A stretch of 64,000 nucleotides of DNA from Polycyclovorans algicola TG408. GTDB taxonomy: Bacteria > Pseudomonadota > Gammaproteobacteria > Nevskiales > Nevskiaceae. The stretch is from positions 1,358,830 through 1,422,829 of the forward strand of contig NZ_JOMH01000001.1 in NCBI RefSeq assembly GCF_000711245.1, given 5' to 3'. The notes beneath the pieces were generated by a model. That model had not been told where the DNA came from, did no database searches, and was given only the letters and a program-made list of their open reading frames with translations. Positions 30,653 to 39,454 of this stretch are shown one piece after another; position 1 is the stretch's first letter, and each line of letters opens with the position of its first letter. The position numbers and the translations under genes are program-made.

Positions 30653-32389
30653 TTAGTCTTCGGTGTCCAGCGGCACGAACAGGCGCAAAAAACGAATCAG
30701 ATCGAGGCGGTTGCCCTCGCTCATTTTGAAGTCGCTGGCCACGGTGACCGCCGGGCTGCGAAGTTGCGCCAACATTTCCTTGAACACCTGTGCCGAGACC
30801 TCGGTGCGAGACACCACGGGCACGCCGGGCGCTTGATCGTCCCGGCGCCACTCGGCCACGCCGCGACGGACGATCAGCGTGTGTGCGGGTGCATCGGTAA
30901 AGTCGAAGACCAGCGCGGCGTGGGTTTCCAGCGCCGCGTCGGCATCCAGCGCCACGGCCATGCCGTCGAAAAAGGTCGCCAGTGGCATCGCCGCGAGCAT
31001 GGCCGGTGTCGGGTTGACGATGCGCTCGGGCGCGGTCCACTCGCCGCGCCATTCGCGTGCCTGGCTCAGGTAGTAATGCCGCGCGTTGGGGTTGGTCTCG
31101 GCGGCGCCGAGCCGGCTCGCGGCCTCGGCGCGCAGGGCAAGGGTGTCGGCGTCAACGGCATCGGCGGCAAGCAGCGGGTCGGTGAGCTCCAGCGCCCACT
31201 GTGGATCGTGATCGGCCAGGGCCTTTCGCGCATGCGCGAGCAGCGCGTCGCGACCGCCGGCCACTTCGACCCAGCGGCGGCCCTGCTCGGCAGGCGGCAG
31301 CGGGTTCAACTCGCTGATGTTGCCGCCGAACCAGCCGAGCTCACCTTGAAACAGCGCCCGCGCCGCCCACGCAGGCGTGCCATAAAAAGGTTGCAGATAC
31401 GGCGAGGCCGCCAAGTGCGGTGGCAGTCGCAGCTCGGCGGCGATGCGGTCCGGCGACTGCCCGGCGTTGATGCGCCGCAGCGTCTGGTCGTGCACAAAGC
31501 GGATGGCGTCGCGGTAGTCGGTGAGCAGGGCCTGCACGGTGTGGGCGCCGCTGATCGGCTGGCCGTGGCTGGGCAGCAGGTGCTCGGGCGCCAGGGCGCG
31601 CATCGCATCCAGACTGCCGGCCCAGCGCTTGGCGTCGCGAAAACGCGTGCCGCGCAGCGTGTAGAGATTGGGGAAGGCCTTGTAGAGGTTGTCGGCCGGC
31701 AGCAGCGCACGGTGCTGCGGCAGCCAGACGAAAATCTGGTCGTCGGTTTCGCCGGGCGCGTGGACCAGTTCCATGTCGATGCCGGCGAGGGTCACCGTGA
31801 GGCGATCGGTGAGGGTGTGCGTGGGCCGCAGCGTGCCGACCTCGGCATTGGGCGTCAGCGCCAGAAAGCCGCCGATGCCGAGGTTGCTGCGCTCGTTCTC
31901 CGGGAGTCCGGCGCCGTACATACGCAGCGAGCGGCGGGTGATGACCGGCTGCAACTCCGAGGCGACGCGGTCCATGTTGGCCGCGACGTCGGCGTGGGCA
32001 TAGACCGGCACCTCGGTGCCCTCTTTGATGAACGCACTGGCGCCCTGAACATGGTCGGGGTGAGAGTGGGTGTAGACGATGGCCTTCACCGGCAGGTCAC
32101 TGATCTCGGCGAAGGCGGCGGCCACACGTCGCGCGGCGTCCAGTGACTCCAGGGTGTCGACGATGATCGCGCCCTCATCGCCTTCGATGAGGATGCTGTT
32201 GGCAATGCCAAAGCCCACGGCCACGTGCAGGCTAGGCGCAACGGTGATGACCGCCTCTTCGAAATGTTCACCGTGCGCCGCCAGCGCGTCGGGTGTGACC
32301 GCCGGGGCGTCAGGCAGCGGGGCTTCGGCGCAGGCGCCGAGCAGCAGCAACAGGGTCGCGAGCGCGACCCGGCGAGGTGCTCGCATCAT
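30653..32389 (-). CDS. Alkylsulfatase-like MBL-fold lipoprotein (SdsA1/BDS1 type)
   Basis: Predicted secreted hydrolase of 578 residues. The N terminus MMRAPRRVALATLLLLLGAC is a lipoprotein signal peptide with the lipobox cysteine. The catalytic MBL domain has THSHPDHVQGA (HxHxDH), MYGAGLPENE and LLPADNLYKAFPNLYTLRGT, all typical of class III alkyl sulfatases such as SdsA1. An alkylsulfatase dimerisation domain and a C-terminal SCP2-like domain follow, in the normal order. GGGGAG five bases upstream supports ATG 32389. It sits on the opposite strand between fliK and fliL. The substrate (for example alkyl sulfate or another ester) is inferred from family only. Confidence 0.88.
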   Translation of the reverse strand: MMRAPRRVALATLLLLLGACAEAPLPDAPAVTPDALAAHGEHFEEAVITVAPSLHVAVGFGIANSILIEGDEGAIIVDTLESLDAARRVAAAFAEISDLPVKAIVYTHSHPDHVQGASAFIKEGTEVPVYAHADVAANMDRVASELQPVITRRSLRMYGAGLPENERSNLGIGGFLALTPNAEVGTLRPTHTLTDRLTVTLAGIDMELVHAPGETDDQIFVWLPQHRALLPADNLYKAFPNLYTLRGTRFRDAKRWAGSLDAMRALAPEHLLPSHGQPISGAHTVQALLTDYRDAIRFVHDQTLRRINAGQSPDRIAAELRLPPHLAASPYLQPFYGTPAWAARALFQGELGWFGGNISELNPLPPAEQGRRWVEVAGGRDALLAHARKALADHDPQWALELTDPLLAADAVDADTLALRAEAASRLGAAETNPNARHYYLSQAREWRGEWTAPERIVNPTPAMLAAMPLATFFDGMAVALDADAALETHAALVFDFTDAPAHTLIVRRGVAEWRRDDQAPGVPVVSRTEVSAQVFKEMLAQLRSPAVTVASDFKMSEGNRLDLIRFLRLFVPLDTED

Positions 32390-32682
32390 CAAATCTCCCC
32401 TTTGATCGAGGCTGCAGTGTGCCCCAGCGCCGCGCGTCGGCGGGCGTCGGAAAGCCGACGCGACTGACGGCGGGCACACAGGTCCGGGCGTCGAGGGGTG
32501 CGTCGAAAGTCGGACGTTTGGGCCCACAGCGGCGCAAACGACATGTGCGGCGCCGCAATTCGCGACCAACGGCTTCGATCGACGGCGCCAGCGGACGGGT
32601 TGCGGGTCGGGTTTCGCACGCCGCTTGCGGCAGTTCCAGCGTCCATTCGCATGTCGCTTTGCCACCCGCACAGGAACACACC
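32390..32682. other. 293-base divergent intergenic region before fliL
   Basis: Spacer between the alkylsulfatase-like gene (minus) and fliL (plus). Apart from the ribosome binding site at its left end, a sigma-54-like motif at 32613-32630 and AGGA before the fliL start, I see no gene or repeat. Confidence 0.6.
32613..32630 (+). promoter_or_regulatory. Candidate sigma-54 (-24/-12) promoter for fliLMNOPQR-flhB
   Basis: TTCGCACG, four bases, then TTGCGG matches the consensus TTGGCACG-N4-TTGC at all but one defined position (G to C at -25). It keeps the exact 10-base gap between the -24 G and -12 GC and lies about 53 bases before the fliL start. Sigma-54 control of this operon is known in pseudomonads, and a sigma-54 gene is in the same cluster. 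The lost G at -25 weakens the call. Confidence 0.45.
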
Positions 32683-33150
32683 ATGTCTGAGGTCGCCGTT
32701 GCCGCCCCCCCAAAGAAAAGCCTGATGCCGATCATGCTGGCGGTGCTCGTGGCGGCCGGGGTGGCCGGTGGGGGCGGCTGGTACTACGCCACGCAGCGCG
32801 GTGAGGCTGCGGCTGCCGAACCGGCGATATTGCCGGCGCAGTATCACAAGCTCGACCCGGCGCTGGTCGTCAACATCGATGACGGCGGCGGGCTGCGCTA
32901 TCTGCAGGTGGAGTTGCAGGTCATGGCCCGTGACCCCGCCGTGTTCGCGGCGGTCGACACCCACGCGCCGGCCATCCGCGACGCACTGCTGACCTTGTTT
33001 GGACGCTACCCCTACGCGCGCCTGATGGCGCCGGAGGGCCGCGAAGCCTTGCGCGGCGAGGCCCTGACCGCAATCCGCACCGCGCTACCCGACGCCGAAC
33101 AGGCCAGCACGCTCGAAGCGCTTTATTTCACCAGCTTCGTCATGCAATGA
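32683..33150 (+). CDS. fliL: Flagellar basal body-associated protein FliL
   Basis: Single-pass inner-membrane protein of 155 residues near the stators, which tunes motor output. There is a short cytoplasmic tail with KK, a membrane helix at about 14-36 and a periplasmic domain ending with YFTSFVMQ, the usual FliL C terminus. ATG 32683 has AGGA eight bases before it; the frame is open upstream but without family similarity. Codons 8-10 include a run of seven C bases (32705-32711). The stop overlaps the fliM start. Confidence 0.92.
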   Translation: MSEVAVAAPPKKSLMPIMLAVLVAAGVAGGGGWYYATQRGEAAAAEPAILPAQYHKLDPALVVNIDDGGGLRYLQVELQVMARDPAVFAAVDTHAPAIRDALLTLFGRYPYARLMAPEGREALRGEALTAIRTALPDAEQASTLEALYFTSFVMQ

Positions 33151-34136
33151 GCGGCCAGGATCTTTTAAGCCAGGACGAGATCGATGCCCTGCTGCACGGC
33201 GTCGATGCCGGCGCCGTGGCCACTGACTCGCCGCCGCTGGAAGGCGAGGTGCGGCCCTTCGATCTGGCCGGGCACGACCGCATCGTCCGGGGTCGTCTGC
33301 CGACCCTGGAGATGATCAATGAACGCTTCGCGCGGCACTACCGCATCTCGCTGTTCAACCTGCTGCGACGCTCGCCGGAGCTGTCGATCAAGGGCGTGGA
33401 GATGCTCAAGTTCGCCGACTACGTGCACTCGCTGTACGTGCCGACCAACCTCAATCTGATTCGCATCAAACCGCTGCGTGGCACGGCGCTGATCGTCATC
33501 GAACCCAAACTGGTGTTCGCCTGCGTCGACACTTTTTTTGGCGGTGATGGCCGCTTCCCGGTGAAGATCGAAGGGCGCGAATTCACGCCCACCGAAATGC
33601 GCGTGATCCAGTTGCTGCTGAAGAGCGCGTTTGCCGACCTGGCCGAAGCCTGGGGCCCGGTGATGCCGTTGGACTTCGAGTATCTGAATTCCGAGGTCAA
33701 TCCCCATTTCGCCAACATCGTCGCGCCCAGCGAGATTCTGGTGGTGTCGAAATTCACCGTCGACCTCGATGGCGCCGAAGGCGAGATTCACATCGTCATG
33801 CCCTACGGGATGATCGAGCCGATTCGCGAGCAACTGGATGCCGGCCTGCAATCCGATCGCGGTGACCGCGACGAGCGCTGGACCGCCAGCCTGCGGGCGC
33901 AGATTCAGGACGCGATGGTTGAGCTCTCGACCCAACTCGACGCCCCGCGCCTCACCTTGCGGCAACTGGTGGCGCTCAAGCCCGGCGACGTGATCCCCAT
34001 CGAGATGCCCGACCTGCTCGATTTGTGCATCGACGGACTGCCGGTGTTCAGCGGCTCGCTCGGCGTCTCACACGGCAAACACGCGCTGAAAATCGATCAC
34101 GCCGCGCGGCGCGAGCCCTCGGCAAAAGCCGCTTAA
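33147..34136 (+). CDS. fliM: Flagellar motor switch protein FliM
   Basis: C-ring protein of 329 residues that binds CheY-P and FliG. The N-terminal peptide LLSQDEIDALLHG is the CheY-binding segment. The middle CheC-like domain has LPTLEMINERFARHYRISLFNLLRR and the GGDGRFPVKIEGREFTPTE segment, with GG..GR typical of FliM. The C terminus has the SpoA fold (LDLCIDGLPVFSGSLG). It overlaps fliL by four bases. Confidence 0.97.
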   Translation: MSGQDLLSQDEIDALLHGVDAGAVATDSPPLEGEVRPFDLAGHDRIVRGRLPTLEMINERFARHYRISLFNLLRRSPELSIKGVEMLKFADYVHSLYVPTNLNLIRIKPLRGTALIVIEPKLVFACVDTFFGGDGRFPVKIEGREFTPTEMRVIQLLLKSAFADLAEAWGPVMPLDFEYLNSEVNPHFANIVAPSEILVVSKFTVDLDGAEGEIHIVMPYGMIEPIREQLDAGLQSDRGDRDERWTASLRAQIQDAMVELSTQLDAPRLTLRQLVALKPGDVIPIEMPDLLDLCIDGLPVFSGSLGVSHGKHALKIDHAARREPSAKAA

Positions 34137-34149
34137 CCGGAGTTCTTCC

Positions 34150-34491
34150 ATGTCGCAACCCATGTCCCAACCCGATGCCCGTCGTGCCGAAATGCCGACC
34201 CTGGAATCGCAGCCCAAGGGCGGCGATCTCGACGTCAACCTTGACGTGATTCTGGATGTCACCGTGACCCTGGCCATCGAGGTCGGCCGCGCCCGCATTC
34301 CCATCCGCAACCTGCTGCAGCTGTCGCAGGGCTCGGTGGTCGAGCTCGAACGCCAGGCCGGCGAGCCGCTCGATGTGTACGTCAACGGCACGCTCATCGC
34401 CCACGGCGAAGTGGTGATGGTCAACGAAAAATTCGGCGTGCGCCTGACCGACGTGGTCAGCCCGGCCGAGCGCATTCGCAAGCTGCGCTGA
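34150..34491 (+). CDS. fliN: Flagellar motor switch protein FliN
   Basis: Small C-ring protein of 113 residues, acting in rotor switching and export substrate delivery. The SpoA domain covers most of the protein: LDVNLDVILDVTVTLAIEVGR, then ELERQAGEPLDVYVNGTLIAHGEVV, the strongly conserved FliN core. About 30 variable residues precede it. It lies 13 bases after fliM with a GGAG before the start. Confidence 0.96.
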   Translation: MSQPMSQPDARRAEMPTLESQPKGGDLDVNLDVILDVTVTLAIEVGRARIPIRNLLQLSQGSVVELERQAGEPLDVYVNGTLIAHGEVVMVNEKFGVRLTDVVSPAERIRKLR

Positions 34492-34796
34492 TGGAAACGC
34501 TGCCGGCCAGCCCCGGCTTCGGCCACGTGTTGCAGATGATCGCGGCGCTGGCCGTGGTGCTCGGCATCATTCTCGGTGCCAGCATCGTGCTCAAGCGGTT
34601 GCGCTTGATGCCGCAGGCCGGTGGCGCGATCCAGGTCAAAGCGATCCGCGCGTTGGGCGCCCGCAGCCAGTTGGTGCTGGTCGAGGTGGCCGGTGAAACC
34701 ATCCTTCTGGGCGTGACGCCCGGCCAGATCACCCGGCTGAGCGGCGACAAATCAGCCCCCAGTACCTTCGCCCAACAACTGGAGGACGTGCGATGA
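34491..34796 (+). CDS. fliO: Flagellar biosynthesis protein FliO
   Basis: Membrane protein of 101 residues that helps assemble the FliP ring of the export gate. It has one N-terminal membrane helix (about 15-35) and a small cytoplasmic domain with AIRALGARSQLVLVEVAGETILLGVTPG, the typical FliO pattern. It is on the short side of the family. It overlaps fliN by one base and fliP by four. Confidence 0.9.
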   Translation: METLPASPGFGHVLQMIAALAVVLGIILGASIVLKRLRLMPQAGGAIQVKAIRALGARSQLVLVEVAGETILLGVTPGQITRLSGDKSAPSTFAQQLEDVR

Positions 34797-35542
34797 GCCG
34801 GGTGGCCGCCTTGCTCACCGCCCTGCTGCTGCCCGGCCTCGCGCTGGCGCAAACGACCCTGCCCGAGATTCCGGCCCTGACCATGACGCCCACCGCCGAC
34901 GGCGGTGCGCAGTGGTCGCTGAGCTTGCAGGTGCTGGCGGCGATGACCCTGCTGTCGGTGCTGCCGGCGCTGCTCATGTCGACCACCGGCTTTGCCCGCA
35001 TCATCATCGTACTGGCACTGCTGCGCCAGGCACTGGGCACCCAGAGCACGCCGTCGAATCCCATCCTGATTGGCCTGGCGCTGCTGCTCACCGGCTTTGT
35101 CATGCAGCCGACGTTCGAGCGCGCATGGGCTGAAGGCGTGGGCCCGTATCTGGACGGCACGATGGCGCTGGAGCAGGCCGCACCGGGTGCCGCTGCGCCC
35201 CTGCGCGACTTCATGCTGCGCCAGACGCGCGACAGTGACCTGTTGATGTTTGCCGAGCTGGCCGGGCACACCGAGGGGTTCGCCGAGCCCACCGATGTGC
35301 CCCTGACCGTGCTGGCCGCCGCCTTCCTCACCAGCGAGCTGAAGACCGCGTTTCAGATTGGGTTTCTGCTGTTCATTCCGTTCGTGATCATCGATCTGGT
35401 GGTGGCCAGCGTGCTGATGAGCCTGGGCATGATGATGCTGTCGCCGATGATGATTTCGCTGCCGTTCAAGTTGATGCTGTTCGTCCTGGTCGACGGTTGG
35501 ACCCTGGTCGCCGGGAGTCTGGTCGGCAGCTTCGTGTCATGA
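34793..35542 (+). CDS. fliP: Flagellar type III export gate protein FliP
   Basis: Polytopic export-gate protein of 249 residues that forms the core pore with FliQ and FliR. An N-terminal signal peptide (LLTALLLPGLALAQ) precedes four membrane segments. Conserved stretches include LLSVLPALLMSTTGFARIIIVLALLRQALGTQ, SNPILIGLALLLTGFVM and PFKLMLFVLVDGWTL. The overlap with fliO and fliQ suggests coupled translation, in line with a fixed subunit ratio. Confidence 0.97.
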   Translation: MSRVAALLTALLLPGLALAQTTLPEIPALTMTPTADGGAQWSLSLQVLAAMTLLSVLPALLMSTTGFARIIIVLALLRQALGTQSTPSNPILIGLALLLTGFVMQPTFERAWAEGVGPYLDGTMALEQAAPGAAAPLRDFMLRQTRDSDLLMFAELAGHTEGFAEPTDVPLTVLAAAFLTSELKTAFQIGFLLFIPFVIIDLVVASVLMSLGMMMLSPMMISLPFKLMLFVLVDGWTLVAGSLVGSFVS

Positions 35543-35808
35543 CGCCGGAAGACGTGCTCACCGTCGGGCGCTCGGCGCTGGAGGTGGGGCTGTTGCTCGG
35601 CGCGCCGCTGTTGCTGGCGGCACTGGCCTCCGGGCTGGTGATCGGCCTGTTTCAGGCCGCGACGCAGATCAACGAAATGACCCTGTCGTTCATTCCCAAG
35701 GTGCTGGCCGTCGCTGCCGTGGCGGTGCTGGCCGGGCCGTGGATGCTGCACGTCATTGTTGACTACACCCGCGCACTGATTCTGTCGATTCCGGCCTGGG
35801 TCAACTGA
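35539..35808 (+). CDS. fliQ: Flagellar export gate protein FliQ
   Basis: Two-helix membrane protein of 89 residues in the export gate. It begins MTPEDVLTVGRSALEVGLLL and carries the conserved GLFQAATQINEMTLSFIPKV. ATG 35539 overlaps the fliP stop as ATGA and gives the standard length; an in-frame start at 35497 lies inside fliP. Confidence 0.96.
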   Translation: MTPEDVLTVGRSALEVGLLLGAPLLLAALASGLVIGLFQAATQINEMTLSFIPKVLAVAAVAVLAGPWMLHVIVDYTRALILSIPAWVN

Positions 35809-36593
35809 TGGGCGAGCTCGGCACCGTCACCATCGCGCTGTGGGGCGCGCTGGTGCAGGCCAGTTGGGTGCTGGTGCGGGTGAGCGCCTTCGTCGTCACC
35901 GCGCCGGTGCTGGGCGGGCGTGCCGCGCCGGGGCGGGTGAGGTTGATGATGGCGGTGGTGCTCACGCCGCTGATTGCACTTACTGTGCCGCCGGTCGAGG
36001 CGCCCGCGCTGTTCGGCAGCCAGTGGTGGCTGATGATGATCATCAACGTCAGTGTGGGCCTGATGCTGGGCCTGCTGCTGCAATTGTTGTTTGAAGCCCT
36101 GATGCTGGCGGCGGAGATGATCAGCGCGCTGGCCGGCCTGTCGTTCGCCCAGGTCAATGACCCGATGCGCGGCACGGCCTCGCCGGTGCTGGGCTCGATG
36201 CTCACCGCGTTTGCCAGCCTGTTGTTTCTGGCGATGGACGGGCATCACGCGCTGATCCGCATGCTGTGGCTGAGCTTTGCCGCCATTCCCATGGCCGGCG
36301 ACTGGGCCGGACCGCCGTGGATGGCGCTGGTCGGTCTGCTGGTGCCCATGCTGGAGGCGGGCATCAGCCTGGCGTTGCCGGTGCTGGCCAGTCTGCTCAC
36401 CGTGCAATTGGGTTTTGGACTGGTCAGCCGTGCGGCGCCGGCGCTGAACCTGTTTGCCATCGGGTTGCCAGCCGCCTTGCTGGCGCTACTGATTCTGCTG
36501 TGGTTGTGGCTGCCGGAGATGGGCGCGCCCCTGTCAGCCTACTGGGCACAGATGTTCGAACAGGTCGGCGCTGCGCTGCAGGCCACGCCATGA
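35808..36593 (+). CDS. fliR: Flagellar export gate protein FliR
   Basis: Multi-pass membrane protein of 261 residues that completes the FliPQR gate and contacts FlhB. About six membrane helices are seen, with the family segment GRAAPGRVRLMMAVVLTPLIA and GLSFAQVNDPMRGTASPVLG. It shares one base with the fliQ stop and overlaps the flhB start by four bases. Confidence 0.95.
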   Translation: MGELGTVTIALWGALVQASWVLVRVSAFVVTAPVLGGRAAPGRVRLMMAVVLTPLIALTVPPVEAPALFGSQWWLMMIINVSVGLMLGLLLQLLFEALMLAAEMISALAGLSFAQVNDPMRGTASPVLGSMLTAFASLLFLAMDGHHALIRMLWLSFAAIPMAGDWAGPPWMALVGLLVPMLEAGISLALPVLASLLTVQLGFGLVSRAAPALNLFAIGLPAALLALLILLWLWLPEMGAPLSAYWAQMFEQVGAALQATP

Positions 36594-37705
36594 GTGAAGC
36601 CGAAGGCGGCGGCGAACGCAGCGAAGCCCCAACCGAGAAAAAGATCGAGCAATCCCGTGAGCAGGGCCAGATCGCCCGTTCGCGAGAATTGTCGCAGGCG
36701 CTGGTCACCATTTTTGGCGCGCTGGCCTTGATGCTGTGGGGCGCGCACCTCATGACCGAGCTCGCCGGCTTGATGGCGCAGAGCCTCCGCGTGGCCGGCG
36801 ACGCTCGAACCCAGCCTGCACAGGCCATCGGCCACGGCTTGCTGCGCGCCATCGGCATCACCGGGCTGGTGGTGCTGGTGCCGTGGTTGGCATCACTGTT
36901 GGCGCCGTCATTGATTGGCGGGCTCCTGCTCTCCGGCAAAGGCATCGTGCCCGACCTGAGCAAGCTTGACCCCATCAAGGGTTTCGCCCGGCTGTTCTCG
37001 GCCCAGGCGGCGGCGGAACTGGGCAAGGCGATGGGCAAAATGCTGCTGATCGGCGGGCTGGTGCTGGCCTACATCCACTTCAATCTGGGACGCCTGTTGG
37101 GGTTGGCCCATGTGCCGCTGCCGGCTGCGCTGGCGGAAACCGGCGCCATGCTGATGGAGGTGATGTTGATGGGGCTGGTGGGGTTGGCCCTGGTGGCCGC
37201 CGCCGATGTGCCGTTTCAGCTATGGAGCCATACCCGGCAACTGAAAATGTCGCGTGACGAAATCAAGCGCGAAATCTTCGAGTCCGAAGGCCGGCCTGAG
37301 GTCAAGGCCAAGCGCCGTCAGCGGGCGATGGAGCTGTCGCGCGGGCGCATGCTGGAATCGGTGGCCAGCGCCGATGTGGTCATCACCAACCCCACGCATT
37401 TCGCCGTGGCCCTGCGTTACGACGCCACGCGCATGGCTTCACCCGAAGTGGTCGCCAAGGGCGCCGACGACGTGGCTGCGGCCATACGCGCACGCGCGCT
37501 GGAACATTCGGTGCTGCGCGTGGAATCACCGCCCCTGGCGCGCGCCCTGTTCCGCAGCACCGAAGTCGGCCGCCCGGTGCCCCCGGAGTTGTTCACCGCC
37601 GTGGCGCAGATTCTCGCCTGGGCGTATCGCATCAGGGCGGGCGCACATGATCCCGCGCCCACGCCCGAAGTCCCCGAAGCGCTGGGCCGCCCTTTCAGCG
37701 ACTGA
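36590..37705 (+). CDS. flhB: Flagellar export switch protein FlhB
   Basis: Inner-membrane protein of 371 residues that changes export specificity from hook to filament. Four membrane helices are followed by a cytoplasmic domain with the autocleavage motif NPTH at residue 267 (VVITNPTHFAVALRYD). The N terminus SEAEGGGERSEAPTEKKIEQSREQGQI is the usual FlhB start. ATG 36590 overlaps the fliR stop as ATGA. flhA, which often follows, is not here; the flagellar run stops at this gene. Confidence 0.97.
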   Translation: MSEAEGGGERSEAPTEKKIEQSREQGQIARSRELSQALVTIFGALALMLWGAHLMTELAGLMAQSLRVAGDARTQPAQAIGHGLLRAIGITGLVVLVPWLASLLAPSLIGGLLLSGKGIVPDLSKLDPIKGFARLFSAQAAAELGKAMGKMLLIGGLVLAYIHFNLGRLLGLAHVPLPAALAETGAMLMEVMLMGLVGLALVAAADVPFQLWSHTRQLKMSRDEIKREIFESEGRPEVKAKRRQRAMELSRGRMLESVASADVVITNPTHFAVALRYDATRMASPEVVAKGADDVAAAIRARALEHSVLRVESPPLARALFRSTEVGRPVPPELFTAVAQILAWAYRIRAGAHDPAPTPEVPEALGRPFSD

Positions 37706-37770
37706 GCGGCTCGTGCGTCAGGAATCCCTTACGCTGGCGCAGAACTGAACCCCTCGACGGAGTGATCGCG

Positions 37771-38256
37771 ATGCGTCAATCAATGATCTGGCTGGCGGTA
37801 CTGATGGCAGTGCCCGGTCTGGCTGCGGCCGACTGGCGGGAAACGCTGAAAAAGGAGGCCGGCAAGCAGGCCAACCAGAAAATGGAAACCTCGCTGGGCT
37901 TGGCCCAACCTGCGCCTGCCGGCGCCGAGGTGTATTTCATCGCCCCGGCCGATGGCGCCACGGTGAAAGGCCCGGTCACCGTGCAATTTGGCCTGCGAAA
38001 GATGGGCGTCGCGCCGGCCGGCGTCAATCAGGAAGGGACCGGTCATCATCACCTGCTGATCGACGACCCGACCGTGGACTTTGCCCAGCCCTTGCCGGCC
38101 AGCGAACAGATCCAGCATTTTGGCGGCGGCGAGACCGAAACCACGCTGACCTTGGCGCCCGGCAAGCACACCTTGCAGTTGCTGCTCGGCGACTGGAAGC
38201 ATCAGGCGCATCAACCGCCGGTGATGTCGAGCAAGATCACCATTACCGTGGAATGA
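37771..38256 (+). CDS. DUF4399 domain periplasmic protein
   Basis: Exported protein of 161 residues with a signal peptide (about 1-20, ending GLAAA). The DUF4399 domain shows VYFIAPADGATVKGPVTVQFGLRKMGVAPAG, a histidine cluster GTGHHHLLID, and the C-terminal HTLQLLLGDWKHQAH. The histidines suggest metal binding, but the function of the family is unknown. GGAG eight bases upstream supports ATG 37771 over GTG 37762. It is convergent with the alanine dehydrogenase gene. Confidence 0.8.
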   Translation: MRQSMIWLAVLMAVPGLAAADWRETLKKEAGKQANQKMETSLGLAQPAPAGAEVYFIAPADGATVKGPVTVQFGLRKMGVAPAGVNQEGTGHHHLLIDDPTVDFAQPLPASEQIQHFGGGETETTLTLAPGKHTLQLLLGDWKHQAHQPPVMSSKITITVE

Positions 38257-38263
38257 CGGCAGG

Positions 38264-39388
38264 TCAGGACGCGTCCTGCAGCGCGTCCAGGGCGGGTTGG
38301 CAGGGCAAACCCAGCGCGGCGGCAACTGCGGGGTGGGTGAGGGCACCGCGATGGACGTTCAGCCCGTCGCGCAGATGGGCGTCGGCTTGCAGGGCCTGCC
38401 GATAACCCTGGTTCGCCAGTTTCAGCAGGTAGGGCAGCGTCGCGTTGGTCAGCGCAAAGGTGCTGGTGCGCGCCACCGCACCGGGAATGTTGGCGACGCA
38501 GTAGTGCACAACCCCTTCTTCGACATAGGTGGGGTTTTGGTGCGTGGTGGGGCGCGAGGTCTCGAAGCAGCCGCCTTGGTCGATGGCGACATCGACCACC
38601 ACCGAGCCCGCGCGCATACGTTTGAGCAGGTCGCGGGTCACCAGCTTGGGTGCGGCCGCGCCGGGTCGCAGCACCGCGCCGATGACGAGGTCGGCGCCGG
38701 CGACGAGACGCTCGAGGGTGTCCGCGGTGGAATAAACGGTTCTCAGGCGGCCGTCGAACAGCGCGTCCAACTCACTCAGGCGGCGCGGCGAGGTGTCGAG
38801 AACCGTCACCGATGCGCCCATGCCCACCGCGATGCGCGCCGCGTTGTAGCCGACCACGCCGCCGCCGATCACCAGCACCTCGGCCGGGGCCACGCCGGGC
38901 ACGCCACCGAGCAGAATGCCGGCGCCGCCCTGCGCCTTCTCCAGCGTGTGCGCGCCGGCTTGCACGGCCAGGCGGCCGGCCACTTCACTCATGGGCGTCA
39001 GCAGGGGCAGGCCGCCGCGTGCATCGGTCACGGTCTCGTAGGCGATGGCGATGCAGTCTGACGCCAGCAGGCCTTCAGCCTGCTGGGGGTCGGGGGCGAG
39101 GTGCAGGTAAGTGAACAGCACCTGGCCGGATCGCAACATGCTGCACTCGGCTGGCTGCGGCTCCTTCACCTTGATGATGAGCTCGGCCTGGGCAAAGACG
39201 GTGGCTGCATCAGCCACGAGCACGGCGCCCGCTTCCTGGTAGGCCGCGTCGGCAATGCCGCTGCCGACACCGGCGCCGGTCTCCACCAGGACCTGATGTC
39301 CGTGGCCGCGCAGTTCACGCACCCCCGCCGGGGTCAGGCCGACGCGGTACTCGTGATTCTTGATTTCCTTGGGGACGCCGATGCGCAT
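38264..39388 (-). CDS. ald: Alanine dehydrogenase
   Basis: NAD-dependent enzyme of 374 residues that interconverts L-alanine and pyruvate plus ammonia. It begins [20 protein letters not shown] with Arg and Lys of the pyruvate site, has the catalytic His in [10 protein letters not shown], the Rossmann motif [12 protein letters not shown], and the conserved [23 protein letters not shown] near the end. Length matches known enzymes (about 370). It stands alone between convergent and same-strand genes, so it probably has its own promoter. Confidence 0.96.
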   Translation of the reverse strand: MRIGVPKEIKNHEYRVGLTPAGVRELRGHGHQVLVETGAGVGSGIADAAYQEAGAVLVADAATVFAQAELIIKVKEPQPAECSMLRSGQVLFTYLHLAPDPQQAEGLLASDCIAIAYETVTDARGGLPLLTPMSEVAGRLAVQAGAHTLEKAQGGAGILLGGVPGVAPAEVLVIGGGVVGYNAARIAVGMGASVTVLDTSPRRLSELDALFDGRLRTVYSTADTLERLVAGADLVIGAVLRPGAAAPKLVTRDLLKRMRAGSVVVDVAIDQGGCFETSRPTTHQNPTYVEEGVVHYCVANIPGAVARTSTFALTNATLPYLLKLANQGYRQALQADAHLRDGLNVHRGALTHPAVAAALGLPCQPALDALQDAS

Positions 39389-39454
39389 GGGGGACTCCGG
39401 GCGATGAACACCCGGAGCATTTCATGACGCGGTGGATGCGTGGGTGAAATGGTC

